Shown piece by piece: positions 1 through 8,266 of a stretch of 64,000 bases of DNA (within the stretch, counting starts at the first letter, position 1; the number at the start of each line of letters is the position of its first letter). The stretch lies in NCBI GenBank assembly GCA_965657965.1, contig CBFHQM010000002.1, forward strand, positions 144,222-208,221, read 5' to 3'. The DNA is from UBA8752 sp965657965 (GTDB taxonomy: Bacteria > Bacteroidota > Bacteroidia > Flavobacteriales_D > Sanyastnellaceae). The notes under the pieces were generated by a model. It was not told the origin of the DNA. It saw nothing but the letters and a program-made list of their open reading frames with translations, and did no database searches. The translations under genes and the position numbers were made by a program.

Positions 1-120
1 ATTCTGGTGATCGATGAAGGACACATTGTTGAGCGTGGAAACCACGATGAACTCTTGGCCGCCAGAGGCCTCTATTCAGAGCTCAACCAGAGGCAACAAA
101 GATCAGAAGCGGACGATTGA
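1..120 (+). CDS. ABC transporter ATP-binding protein, C-terminal fragment
   Basis: Only the last 39 codons and the TGA are present; the gene begins before the window. The visible segment reads ILVIDEGHIVERGNHDELLA followed by a GLYSELNQRQ-type tail. That is the end of an ABC-type nucleotide-binding domain after the Walker B/H-loop region, as in MsbA-like exporters with fused membrane and ATPase domains. The substrate cannot be inferred from this fragment. The gene runs convergently into the choice-of-anchor B gene with only 3 bases between them. Confidence 0.85.
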   Translation: MLVIDEGHIVERGNHDELLAARGLYSELNQRQQRSEADD

Positions 121-123
121 ACG

Positions 124-2163
124 TCAGCAATTGTTGCCCAGCAGACTCAGGATAATCAGAAGGTCTGAGGACCCGACGTGCTGGTCGTAATTCAAGTCGG
201 CCTCGAACCAACCGATGTCCCCAAAGAAATTCAAGAACCCCAGCAGGTCTTGAATGCTCACAACGTCGTCGTGATTCAGGTCACCCGGGCAACCACCATC
301 GAGTTGCTCAAGGCCCAAGATGTAGCCATTGCAGTCGTTGTCCACCCCCGACAACGTGGGCTCTGCTCCAGGGTAAATGGTCGCGTCGAGATCATTGCAA
401 TCCGGACCCATTTGGTAAATGGCCGATGCTGGCGGAGTACAAGACTCGAAAACAGTTGACCCAGCCAAACCATCTCCGTCGAGGTCCAAGTAGAAAGGGA
501 TCGACTCCCCATCCTCATCTATGCTTTGATCACAATCGTTGTCCACCCCATCACACGCATCAAGCCGACCTGGATGAATGCTGGCGTCGTTGTCGTTGCA
601 ATCCCCACCAACGTGTGCGTAACCTGGAGCTGAATTGCATCCGTAGACTGCGCCATCGTAGACCCCGTATCCATCTCCATCGACATCGGGATAGTGCACC
701 GCATTGTCCACCACATTCACAAACACGCGGTACGCATGGACGACACCACTGCCCGATGCTGTAACGGTCATCCCCTCGATACCGGACCAGCCAAAACCGG
801 CGAAATCAACGGTATAGGTCCCGGGTCCCGGCAGGCTGTCGACCGACGCGTAGGTGACGTTGTCGGGCAAATGCAATGCCACAGGCCCCGAAATGCAGTC
901 GTCCAACGTCACGAGAAGGTGAAGGGTGTCCGATGGGCACACCGCGGGAAATTCGGGCCACATCCGCATGAAGCTGGTCCGAATCAAAAACAAGCCTTCC
1001 GTTTGATCCGACACCGCAATGGTTCCCGACTTAAAATACGGATAGTTGCTCCAGCATCCTTCAAAACCGGGCCCATCCATCTCGGGCTGCGTATCGAAAA
1101 ACGCCTTGGGAGACAACATTTGATCGGCTGCTTCGTCAAACTCAAACAACCTCCATCCATCGCGATAGTTGCTCTCGGAAACAAAGCCCCCCATGGTGTA
1201 GAGATTGTGATCGGTGGCCTCTGTGCCCAAATCCTCTGCTGAAACAAGTGAAGGATTATCCAAGTCTTCTATATCATAGACGTAGGTCGTGGTGCCCGAA
1301 ACAAGCCCTTCTGTTTCATCCGACTCGTCTCCGAGCAAAAAATAGCGTTGGTCTTGGGTCATCCACCCCTGATGGATGTAGCCAAAGGGCATATGGCCTG
1401 CGGAGGACAATTCCTGTATGTCAGTGGGGTCGGTGACATCGAGAACGCGAAAAACACTCTCACAGCACACCAAAGCAATGCGATGCCCTTGGTACGCGAT
1501 ATCGGGGCCATTGTACATCACCACTTGGGCATCGTGAACGTACCCTTCACTCCAACTGCCCGCCAGAACCGGTGCCTCCGGGTTGGCAAAATTGTAGACC
1601 AGAAGCCCTTCAATCGCGTTGGGACCACAAACGAACACCAACGAATCTTCATTGGCCACAGCCACGTTGTGTGCCTTAGAAAAACCCGCCACCAGTGTAT
1701 CGGTGGAAAAGGTGATGGGCGCAGCCATCGAAGTGAAATCACGCAACCGGGTCAAATCAAAGACCTGGAGCCGCGAGCTCACAGCTTCGCTGACCACCAC
1801 CATGTGATGACCGACCACTTTGATGTCGCGCCACAAACTGTTGGCCAATCCTGTGGTACTCAAGTTCCCCACAATTCGCGGTGTCGTGGGGTTGGTCACC
1901 TCAATGATCCACGTGCCATCTCGCTTCCCGAGCAAGACATACTCTCGGTTGTCTTCTGGATCCGTCCAACCCCAAACATCATTGGCATTGAATCCGCCCG
2001 TATCCATGTTTGGAATTTGGGCCATCAATTCCACCTTTTCGCATGGCCATTGACCTTCGAGCCAACCGTTGATGCACTTGCCCTGAGCAACCACGTCCCC
2101 CATCAGCGCAAAGCATGCGCTGAGCAGAAAAAAGCGAGCAAGGAGGGAACAAAAAGCGTGCAC
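124..2163 (-). CDS. Secreted choice-of-anchor B family protein with MopE-type metal-binding repeats and dockerin-like tail
   Basis: This is a 679-residue exported protein starting at GTG. Residues 1-26 form a signal peptide. Residues of about 45-400 carry the choice-of-anchor B beta-propeller-like region (repeated LQVFDLT, WIIEVTNP and FRVLDVTDP strands). Two MopE-type metal-binding motifs follow (GDCNDNDASIHPG with DGVDNDCD, and a second DCNDLDATIYPG copy). The last 55 residues hold two EF-hand/dockerin-like loops (GDLNHDDVVSIQDLL and ADLNYDQHVGSSDLL) and end in NNC. No T9SS tail is seen, so the dockerin-like end may be the anchor. A TATCTTTA box lies at 2180-2187. Its role is unknown; cell-surface location is inferred. 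Confidence 0.85.
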   Translation of the reverse strand: MHAFCSLLARFFLLSACFALMGDVVAQGKCINGWLEGQWPCEKVELMAQIPNMDTGGFNANDVWGWTDPEDNREYVLLGKRDGTWIIEVTNPTTPRIVGNLSTTGLANSLWRDIKVVGHHMVVVSEAVSSRLQVFDLTRLRDFTSMAAPITFSTDTLVAGFSKAHNVAVANEDSLVFVCGPNAIEGLLVYNFANPEAPVLAGSWSEGYVHDAQVVMYNGPDIAYQGHRIALVCCESVFRVLDVTDPTDIQELSSAGHMPFGYIHQGWMTQDQRYFLLGDESDETEGLVSGTTTYVYDIEDLDNPSLVSAEDLGTEATDHNLYTMGGFVSESNYRDGWRLFEFDEAADQMLSPKAFFDTQPEMDGPGFEGCWSNYPYFKSGTIAVSDQTEGLFLIRTSFMRMWPEFPAVCPSDTLHLLVTLDDCISGPVALHLPDNVTYASVDSLPGPGTYTVDFAGFGWSGIEGMTVTASGSGVVHAYRVFVNVVDNAVHYPDVDGDGYGVYDGAVYGCNSAPGYAHVGGDCNDNDASIHPGRLDACDGVDNDCDQSIDEDGESIPFYLDLDGDGLAGSTVFESCTPPASAIYQMGPDCNDLDATIYPGAEPTLSGVDNDCNGYILGLEQLDGGCPGDLNHDDVVSIQDLLGFLNFFGDIGWFEADLNYDQHVGSSDLLIILSLLGNNC

Positions 2164-2286
2164 AATGTGAATTCTCCCCTAAAGATACGAATTCATCGTC
2201 TATTTTACGCGTTTCGTCGAAATGGGCGCGCAAAACATCTGCGAACCCGGATGAACCGATTGTGACCTTTATCGGTTATCCCAAGG

Positions 2287-3273
2287 ATGAAGGACGATGG
2301 CGGACCCGTGGTGTTCCCCAAAAGGGCATTGCTGACTGGCGCAACTGGACTGGTTGGAAAGGCACTCGTGGAGAAAATCCGGACGATGTCTCCCCAAACT
2401 GAAATCCACATCCTCACCCGGTCACCTGAGCCCTCCATTCAGATCGGACGTGACCACGTCAGGGCCTTCCAATGGGCCCCATCCAAAGGGCATATCGACC
2501 CCGCAGCCGTCGCAGGCGTAGACTGTGTTATCCACCTCGCTGGAGAAACTGTGGCGCAACGTTGGTCTCCCTCTGTTCGCAGCAACATCCGCACCAGCCG
2601 CATTGCCGCCCTCGATCTCATTCGATCGGAATGCGAGAAACAACAAACTGCCCCCCGGGTCCTTTCGGCGAGCGCCATCGGAGGCTACCCCTCGAACAAC
2701 GCAGTGCAAAACGAGCAAAGCCAATTTGGAGAGGGATTCATAGAAGACGTGGTCAGAGACTGGGAGCAAGCCGTTCGCCAACTGGGCGAATTGGGTGGGG
2801 GAAACGTCTGCTTGCGCATTGGTTTGGTTCTTTCTCCTCATGGCGGCGTTCTGGAGCGCCTTCTCCCCTTGTACAAATTCGGACTAGGTTCTCCTTTGGC
2901 TCCAGGCACCCAATGGCAGAGTTGGATTCACATCCATGACCTCACAGATTTGTTTGTCCACGCCATGCTCCATCCAAAATGGTCCGGGGCATACAATGCC
3001 GTGAGCCCTTATCCTGTCCAACAAAAAGACTTTAGTCAAACTTTGGCCAAGGCCTTATCCCGCCCTCACTTTTTACCCGCCGTACCCCGACTCGCCTTGC
3101 AACTTCTGTTCGGCGAAGCGGCCCATGCCTTGTTGGCCTCCCACCGCATCTCACCCCAGCGCACACTGGCCTCGGGTTTTGTTTTTGAGCATCCTGAATT
3201 GGGTGGCGCACTGAACGCTCTCTTAAGTCCGAACCCTGAATCTGACATCCCAAACCGCAAAGCGACACATTAG
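2287..3273 (+). CDS. TIGR01777 family SDR epimerase-like protein (YfcH-like)
   Basis: A 328-residue extended short-chain dehydrogenase/reductase family protein. The N-terminal Rossmann motif LTGATGLVGKAL (about residues 15-26) binds a dinucleotide. CVIHLAGETVAQRW is characteristic of the TIGR01777/YfcH group. The C-terminal 50 residues (PAVPRLALQLLFGEAAHALL to HPELGGALNALL) match the DUF1731 domain of this family. The substrate is not known for the family. The first ATG is used; no in-frame ATG lies closer to the Rossmann motif. It is transcribed toward the photolyase gene with a 174-base structured spacer between them. Confidence 0.92.
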   Translation: MKDDGGPVVFPKRALLTGATGLVGKALVEKIRTMSPQTEIHILTRSPEPSIQIGRDHVRAFQWAPSKGHIDPAAVAGVDCVIHLAGETVAQRWSPSVRSNIRTSRIAALDLIRSECEKQQTAPRVLSASAIGGYPSNNAVQNEQSQFGEGFIEDVVRDWEQAVRQLGELGGGNVCLRIGLVLSPHGGVLERLLPLYKFGLGSPLAPGTQWQSWIHIHDLTDLFVHAMLHPKWSGAYNAVSPYPVQQKDFSQTLAKALSRPHFLPAVPRLALQLLFGEAAHALLASHRISPQRTLASGFVFEHPELGGALNALLSPNPESDIPNRKATH

Positions 3274-3286
3274 CACCAAAAAAAAT

Positions 3287-3424
3287 CGACATCGGCTTGA
3301 ACAAGAGGTGGGCCTCGATGTTGTTATTCCGTCCCCGAACGAGGGGCTCATGATCAGTAAGGTGTTAATGATCACGTTTGATTTGCTGACGGCCTGGGCA
3401 CAAACCCGGGCCGTCTCATTTTCC
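3287..3424 (+). other. Structured spacer with four inverted repeats ahead of the photolyase gene
   Basis: Four inverted repeats stand in a row: CGACATCG/CGATGTTG (3287-3294 with 3316-3323), CCCC/GGGG (3333-3346), two TGATCA palindromes 18 bp apart (3351 and 3369), and a strong 11-bp GC-rich hairpin GACGGCCTGGG/CCCGGGCCGTC (3388-3415) followed by TCATTTT. The last looks like an intrinsic terminator. A 33-codon ORF, ATG at 3350 with its stop at 3449-3451, overlaps the photolyase ATG as ATGA. The region could be a small RNA, an attenuator leader or a small coding gene; I cannot decide from sequence alone. Confidence 0.35.
3388..3424 (+). terminator. Terminator-like hairpin before photolyase
   Basis: The stem GACGGCCTGGG/CCCGGGCCGTC (11 pairs, one G-T) has a 6-base loop and is followed by TCATTTTCC. 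It lies 24 bases before the photolyase start. It could end transcription of the upstream gene or attenuate the photolyase. Confidence 0.5.
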
Positions 3425-3447
3425 AGAAAATCGCATCCCCCTCTTGC

Positions 3448-4794
3448 ATGAAACCCATTGTTCTCTTTTGGCACCGCCGGGACCTCCGAACCCACGACAA
3501 TGTCGGACTGGCCGCGGCACTATCGTCTGGGCATCCCCTCGCTGGATTCTTTTGTTATGACCGCAGCATTCTGGACCTCCTTCCCTCTGAGGACCGCAGG
3601 GCTGGCTTCATTCACAACGAAATTCAGCGTGTCGGGGAAGAATACCGCAGTGCGGGCGGCACCCTCCTGACCCAGTATGGCACGCCGCTCGACACATTAA
3701 AGGACACGGTTAAGCGTCTGGCTGAGGATGGTTGGGTGGTGAAGGCCATTCATGCCAACCGCGATTACGCCCCTTATCCTGTGCGCCGAGACCAAGAAGT
3801 AGCCAACTGGTGCGTGACGAAGGACATCCAGTTTCAAACCCATGACGACCATGTGGTGATGCCGCCAGAGACCGTGCTCAAGGACGACGGACTGCCTTAT
3901 ACAGTCTTCACACCTTACAGCAAGAAGTGGCACAAAGCACTGGAAGCCGCCAAAAACGACCCGCTGGCAGAGGCAAAAGTGAATTTTTCTAATCGCCTTG
4001 CTCCACTCGCCTCTCCATGGGAAAACCGGCCCACTTTGACCGAAATGGGATTTGAATCGACTGCAGCCGATCCTTCGGGATGGTCTGCATTTGAGCTCAG
4101 GACACCCGACACTCGCGTGCTGGAGAAATACGCTGAACAACGAGACACACCGAGCATTGTCGGCACCGCACGCATGAGCCTGCACCTTCGTTTTGGCACA
4201 GTATCGGTTCGATCCTTGGCCAAAAAGGGATTCAAAACCAGCGAGAAGTGGCTCACCGAGCTGATTTGGAGGGAATTCTATCAAGCCATACTGCACCACT
4301 TCCCCCACAGTGCATCCGACGCCTTCCGCGCCAAATACGACCGCATCCCTTGGCGCCACGACGACGCCCATTTTGCTGCGTGGTGTGCGGGAAAGACCGG
4401 TTATCCAATGGTGGATGCGGGAATGAGGGAACTCAATGCCACAGGGTTCATGCACAACCGAGTCAGAATGGTGGTGGCCAGCTTTTTTTGCAAGCACTTG
4501 TTGCTGGACTGGCGTCTGGGAGAACGCTATTTCGCCGAAAAGTTGCTCGACTTTGAACTCGCCTCCAATGTGGGGGGATGGCAATGGGCGTCGGGCAGCG
4601 GATGTGATGCCGCGCCATACTTCCGGGTCTTCAACCCCGAGAGTCAACTCAAGAAATTTGACCCCACTGGCGCCTATGTCCGAAAATGGGTGCCCGAGTG
4701 GGGCACGCCGGCCTACCCCGCGCCCATTGTGGAGCACAAAATGGCACGTCAAAGGGCCATTGACACTTACAAAGCCGCCCTCGCTGGGGCCTAA
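3448..4794 (+). CDS. phrB: Deoxyribodipyrimidine photolyase (cryptochrome/photolyase family)
   Basis: This 448-residue flavoprotein repairs UV-induced pyrimidine dimers in a light-driven reaction using reduced FAD and an antenna chromophore. The N-terminal alpha/beta domain begins LFWHRRDLRTHDN, typical of class I photolyases. The C-terminal helical FAD-binding domain is complete: LIWREFYQAILHH, AWCAGKTGYPMVDAGMREL, TGFMHNRVRMVVASFFCKHL and ASNVGGWQWASGSGCDAAPY. Length fits bacterial CPD photolyases (about 430-480 residues). Sequence alone does not fully separate a CPD photolyase from a (6-4) or cryptochrome-DASH type, but the motifs favour class I. Ten bases separate it from the CoA-transferase gene, so the two may be cotranscribed. 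Confidence 0.93.
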   Translation: MKPIVLFWHRRDLRTHDNVGLAAALSSGHPLAGFFCYDRSILDLLPSEDRRAGFIHNEIQRVGEEYRSAGGTLLTQYGTPLDTLKDTVKRLAEDGWVVKAIHANRDYAPYPVRRDQEVANWCVTKDIQFQTHDDHVVMPPETVLKDDGLPYTVFTPYSKKWHKALEAAKNDPLAEAKVNFSNRLAPLASPWENRPTLTEMGFESTAADPSGWSAFELRTPDTRVLEKYAEQRDTPSIVGTARMSLHLRFGTVSVRSLAKKGFKTSEKWLTELIWREFYQAILHHFPHSASDAFRAKYDRIPWRHDDAHFAAWCAGKTGYPMVDAGMRELNATGFMHNRVRMVVASFFCKHLLLDWRLGERYFAEKLLDFELASNVGGWQWASGSGCDAAPYFRVFNPESQLKKFDPTGAYVRKWVPEWGTPAYPAPIVEHKMARQRAIDTYKAALAGA

Positions 4795-4803
4795 CTTCGG
4801 GGC

Positions 4804-5916
4804 ATGGCCCTGAATTCGAAGCCTTCACATACAAATTCCCCCCTCCAGGGAATCAAGGTCTTGGAACTCGCCTCGGTCTTGGCTGGCCCTCTGGTCGGCA
4901 CTTTTCTCGCCGAACTGGGTGCCACGGTCACCAAGGTAGAGCACCCCATCCAAGGCGATGTAACCCGATCGTGGCGCTCAAAAGCAGAGTCCAGCGTTGG
5001 CCCCTCTGCTTATTACGCCGCCGCCAACGGCCCGAAGCAAATATTGACGCTAGACTTGATGTCGAAGGCCGGCAAAGCCTCTTTGGAGACCGCCTTGGAA
5101 GAGACCGACATCCTGCTTCAAAATTTCAAAACAGCTTCCTTGGTTAAACTCGGGGTTGACCCAACAGAACTGGCCAAGAGGCACCCCCGCTTGATCCACC
5201 TTCACCTCAAGGGGTTCATGGACAACCCCGACAGGGGCGGGTATGACATGGTCGTTCAAGCCGAGACGGGATTCATGTCGCTCAATGCCCCACCCAACTC
5301 AGCTCCCTTTCGAATGCCTGTGGCCCTCATGGACATCTTGGCTGCCCATCAAATGCGTTCTGGCGTGTTGCTCGCCCTTTACGAGCGGGAAAAGACGGGA
5401 CTGGGTGCCTATGTCGAGACTTGGTTGGACGCCTCGGGCTTCAGTGCCCTCGCCAATCGTGCAACAGAGCACCTGGTGGCCGGTCAATCGCCAAAGCCGC
5501 TGGGCGCACTGCACCCTCAGATCGCGCCCTACGGCGAAACGTTTCAATGCCGATGCGGGCAACACGTGGTCACGGCCATCGGCAACGACCGGCAATTTTC
5601 GCTGCTCTGCAAGCAGCTTGACCTGGCGAACCTGAGCGCCGACAAACGATTTAAGACCAATGCGCTACGCGTCGAAAACAGGAGCGTCCTGTTTGATCTG
5701 CTCGCCCCTGGATTTTCTCGATTCGATGCCTCGGAGCTAACCGAAAGCGCAATTCAACTGGGTGTCCCTTTGGGGCGATTGAAGTCTGTCGAAGAAGCCC
5801 TTTCCAGTACCACCGGCAAAGCCATGACCGCCGACTTCCATATCGAAGGCCATCCCGTCCGACACGTTCGTCAAGTGGCGTTTCAAGTTCACCGCAACGG
5901 CAACTTGACCACGTAA
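4804..5916 (+). CDS. CaiB/BaiF family (class III) CoA-transferase
   Basis: A 370-residue protein of the family III CoA-transferases and alpha-methylacyl-CoA racemases. The start LQGIKVLELASVLAGPLVGTFLAELGATVTKVEHP is the family hallmark, as is GGYDMVVQAETGFM near residue 150. Asp177 in VALMDILAAHQ is in the expected place for the catalytic aspartate that forms a mixed anhydride with the acyl group. The acyl substrate cannot be assigned. The last 28 bases overlap the convergent lytic transglycosylase gene. Confidence 0.88.
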   Translation: MALNSKPSHTNSPLQGIKVLELASVLAGPLVGTFLAELGATVTKVEHPIQGDVTRSWRSKAESSVGPSAYYAAANGPKQILTLDLMSKAGKASLETALEETDILLQNFKTASLVKLGVDPTELAKRHPRLIHLHLKGFMDNPDRGGYDMVVQAETGFMSLNAPPNSAPFRMPVALMDILAAHQMRSGVLLALYEREKTGLGAYVETWLDASGFSALANRATEHLVAGQSPKPLGALHPQIAPYGETFQCRCGQHVVTAIGNDRQFSLLCKQLDLANLSADKRFKTNALRVENRSVLFDLLAPGFSRFDASELTESAIQLGVPLGRLKSVEEALSSTTGKAMTADFHIEGHPVRHVRQVAFQVHRNGNLTT

Positions 5917-6818
5917 TATTGGTCTTCTCCAATGGGCAATTTACCGGACCTCATCCACGGGTTCAGGGTTTTGAGCGCATTGTAGCTCGTCCCGGCGGAC
6001 TTGGCGAATTCAGACAGGTCGTCCACGGCGTCCACCAAGACCGTATCGCGGCTCAACATGGGGGAATACCAATCGTCGGCACGCAGCCTAAACCCATGCG
6101 CTTCGGGTTGCTCCATGACTTGTTTTGTGGCGTACAATCGGTAAACATAGCGCGCTGTTTCGTCGTTGAGGACCAGGTCCCAGTAACTGTCCCCCTGCTG
6201 TTCATTCATCCGCCGGGACAAGCCAGACATGCCCATGTTGTAACTGGCTGCCGCCAAGATCCAATCTCCATAGCGCTCATGTGCCTTGTTTAAATAGGCA
6301 CAAGCCGCACGTGTGGCTTTTTCCACATGATAACGCTCGTCGACATCTCGGTTCACCCTCAAACCAAATTCCTGAGCTGCCGGCTTCATGAATTGCCAAA
6401 ACCCGCGCGCATCCGACGGAGACACCGCATTGGCCAACCCCGACTCAATCACTGAGAGGTATTTAAAGTCGACTGGAATGCCTGAATCCACCAAGATGGG
6501 TTCAATCAAAGGAAACCAACGCCCGCTCCGCTTGAGTGTCAATAAGCTGCTGCTGTGGCGAAACGTACCAATCAACAACTCCTTTTCCATCCGCTCCCGC
6601 ACGCCCAAACGTCCCAAAGGCAGATCAACCCCTGCAAAGGAGGCCTCCTCGTTAATGCGGGGAGGAGACACTTGCTGAGGCGGTTGCTGATGTGCAGACC
6701 CTGCCCCATCGCACCCCTCAGGTTGCGTGCTGCTCACAGACAATGATGTGGCCAAAAAGACCACGGCCATGGCACAAAAACCCACTGTGAGGCGCACCAG
6801 AAAACGCGATGTATTCAT
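5889..6818 (-). CDS. Lytic transglycosylase (SLT/MltD-like) with C-terminal LysM-like segment
   Basis: A 309-residue murein hydrolase that cleaves the glycan strand to give 1,6-anhydro ends. An N-terminal membrane segment or signal (residues 5-30) is followed by a variable linker. The SLT domain then carries catalytic Glu125 in VIESGLAN, followed by DARGFWQFM, AAASYNMGMSGLSRR and ARYVYRLYATKQVM. The C-terminal 50 residues (LSEFAKSAGTSYNALKTLNP and the following lysine-proline end) resemble a LysM motif that binds peptidoglycan. Its ATG overlaps the rfbC stop by 4 bases (ATGA), so it is the last gene of the wza-rfbC operon. Confidence 0.9.
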   Translation of the reverse strand: MNTSRFLVRLTVGFCAMAVVFLATSLSVSSTQPEGCDGAGSAHQQPPQQVSPPRINEEASFAGVDLPLGRLGVRERMEKELLIGTFRHSSSLLTLKRSGRWFPLIEPILVDSGIPVDFKYLSVIESGLANAVSPSDARGFWQFMKPAAQEFGLRVNRDVDERYHVEKATRAACAYLNKAHERYGDWILAAASYNMGMSGLSRRMNEQQGDSYWDLVLNDETARYVYRLYATKQVMEQPEAHGFRLRADDWYSPMLSRDTVLVDAVDDLSEFAKSAGTSYNALKTLNPWMRSGKLPIGEDQYYVVKLPLR

Positions 6819-7375
6819 TCAAAAGGAGAATCAAAATCGACCAACAAAGGCGCCTGCTCGTCCTTGGACGACAACAAGGGATTGGGCACGCCCCAATCAA
6901 TGCCCAGCGCAGGGTCATTCCACAGCAAAGACCGCTCGTGTTTGGGACTGTAGATGTCGGTGCATTTGTAGCAAAATATCGTGTTGGGTTCTAAGGTCAC
7001 AAAGCCGTGCGCGAAGCCAGGCGGAACCCAAAACTGCCAGCGGTTCTCTCCCGAGAGCATTGCCGTTTGGTGCTGACCATATGTCGGGCTGCTTTTGCGA
7101 AGATCCACAGCGACATCCAATGCAGACCCTTGCACCACACGGACCAGCTTTCCCTGTGCACGCTCCGGCACTTGAAAATGCAGCCCCCTCAGCACCCCAA
7201 GGCCAGAAACAGACTCGTTGTCCTGGACAAAACTGACGGAATGGCCTAGGGCCTCTTCGAAATGGGCATGCCGCCACGTTTCAGAAAAAACACCGCGATC
7301 GTCACCAAACTGCCGCGGGCGAATCATCAAAAGACCGTCAATGGGCCCGGACTGAACTTCAAGAGGATGGGCCAT
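6815..7375 (-). CDS. rfbC: dTDP-4-dehydrorhamnose 3,5-epimerase
   Basis: A 186-residue cupin-fold enzyme that epimerises dTDP-4-keto-6-deoxyglucose at C3 and C5 in dTDP-L-rhamnose synthesis. The motif VLRGLHFQ carries the catalytic base His66. QGKLVRVVQGSALDVAVDLR, FWVPPGFAHGFVTLEP and FCYKCTDIYSP (Tyr136/Tyr142) are conserved family blocks. Length matches RmlC. rfbA, rfbB and rfbD are not in this window. It lies one base downstream of the Wza-like gene and overlaps the transglycosylase start, so surface polysaccharide export, rhamnose supply and wall remodelling appear to be cotranscribed. Confidence 0.94.
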   Translation of the reverse strand: MAHPLEVQSGPIDGLLMIRPRQFGDDRGVFSETWRHAHFEEALGHSVSFVQDNESVSGLGVLRGLHFQVPERAQGKLVRVVQGSALDVAVDLRKSSPTYGQHQTAMLSGENRWQFWVPPGFAHGFVTLEPNTIFCYKCTDIYSPKHERSLLWNDPALGIDWGVPNPLLSSKDEQAPLLVDFDSPFE

Positions 7376-7376
7376 G

Positions 7377-8192
7377 TCAGTTGCTTCCTGAGACGATGCT
7401 CAACAGTGCAATAAAACTGCTGATGGTGGTAATCAAACTCAACACCGGGGTCAAATCGGCCAACACCTCATTGGCCAATTGCGGCAAGGGTTCCACATAA
7501 ACGATGTCACCGGCTTGAACGGTGGTATTGGCGTACTGTAGCCCGTCGATGGTGGACAAATCAAATTGATGGATGGTTTGTCGCTCAGCCCCTCTTCGAA
7601 TGAGCTTCACATTCCGCGCATCTCCCCTGCCGCGAATGCCGCCACTCAAAGCCAACACCTCAAGCAAGCTGGTATTGGGATTGACCAGCGTCACGACAGA
7701 AGCCACTCCAGCTTCTCCCGGAAAAACCAAAACACGTTGGTTGGTGACCTCAATGAGCGCCAGTGGGTCATTGTAATTCTCCGAATAGGCCTTTTCCAAC
7801 GTGGTCTCCGCCTCCTTAATGGTGAGCCCGGCCAGAGAAACATCTCCCAATTCAGGCAGCTCAATGGTTCCATCGGGGCGCACTTCATAAACAAACCGAT
7901 TGTTTTGGTTCATCATCTGCCCGTTCATGACGCCACCATTGCCCAAGTTGCCACCCGCGTTCGTTCCTGCAGTCATGGAAAGCAAACGTTCCCCTTTGTT
8001 GGCGTACAACTGAAAACTGATCAAATCGTTGGGTGCAATGCGATAGTTGACATCTCCAATGGGGTTGAAAGAATCAAAAGCATAGTCAGCAGGGGTTCGA
8101 AACATAATGTTCCGATTGATGGTGCACCCGCTACTCAAAACGCTCCCTGCCACCAGCAAAACCCAAATCCAAGAAACTTTTCGCGTCCACAT
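7377..8192 (-). CDS. Polysaccharide export lipoprotein (Wza-like, SLBB domain)
   Basis: A 271-residue outer-membrane polysaccharide export protein. A signal peptide ends at a lipobox-like LSSGC (Cys23). The Poly_export domain is seen as YRIAPNDLISFQLYANKGERL then YEVRPDGTIELPELGDVSLAGLTIKEAETTLEKAY. An SLBB segment follows (RVLVFPGEAGVASVVTLVNP to VQAGDIVYVEPLPQ). The last 25 residues are hydrophobic, compatible with the C-terminal amphipathic helix that crosses the outer membrane in Wza. The start is supported by a TAATTTTG promoter element ending 4 bases upstream. No Wzc kinase is adjacent. Confidence 0.92.
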   Translation of the reverse strand: MWTRKVSWIWVLLVAGSVLSSGCTINRNIMFRTPADYAFDSFNPIGDVNYRIAPNDLISFQLYANKGERLLSMTAGTNAGGNLGNGGVMNGQMMNQNNRFVYEVRPDGTIELPELGDVSLAGLTIKEAETTLEKAYSENYNDPLALIEVTNQRVLVFPGEAGVASVVTLVNPNTSLLEVLALSGGIRGRGDARNVKLIRRGAERQTIHQFDLSTIDGLQYANTTVQAGDIVYVEPLPQLANEVLADLTPVLSLITTISSFIALLSIVSGSN

Positions 8193-8196
8193 GTGA

Positions 8197-8204
8197 CAAA
8201 ATTA
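8197..8204 (-). promoter_or_regulatory. -7 promoter element TAATTTTG for the wza-rfbC operon
   Basis: An exact match to the Bacteroidota -7 consensus TAnnTTTG. It lies 4 bases before the ATG at 8192, so the transcript would start at or next to the start codon. Confidence 0.6.
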
Positions 8205-8266
8205 AGCCTCCCCCCCTCTATGCGGCAGGAGGGTTTCCGAGATTGTCCAAGTATTTTCGACCACAC

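Noticed and set aside
1348..2265. Plus-strand ORF of 305 codons opposite the choice-of-anchor B gene
   Set aside because: The opposite strand encodes a complete exported protein with signal peptide and repeats; this frame has no features.
3697..4752. Minus-strand ORF of 351 codons inside the photolyase gene
   Set aside because: The photolyase frame is complete with all family motifs; the antisense product has no family features.
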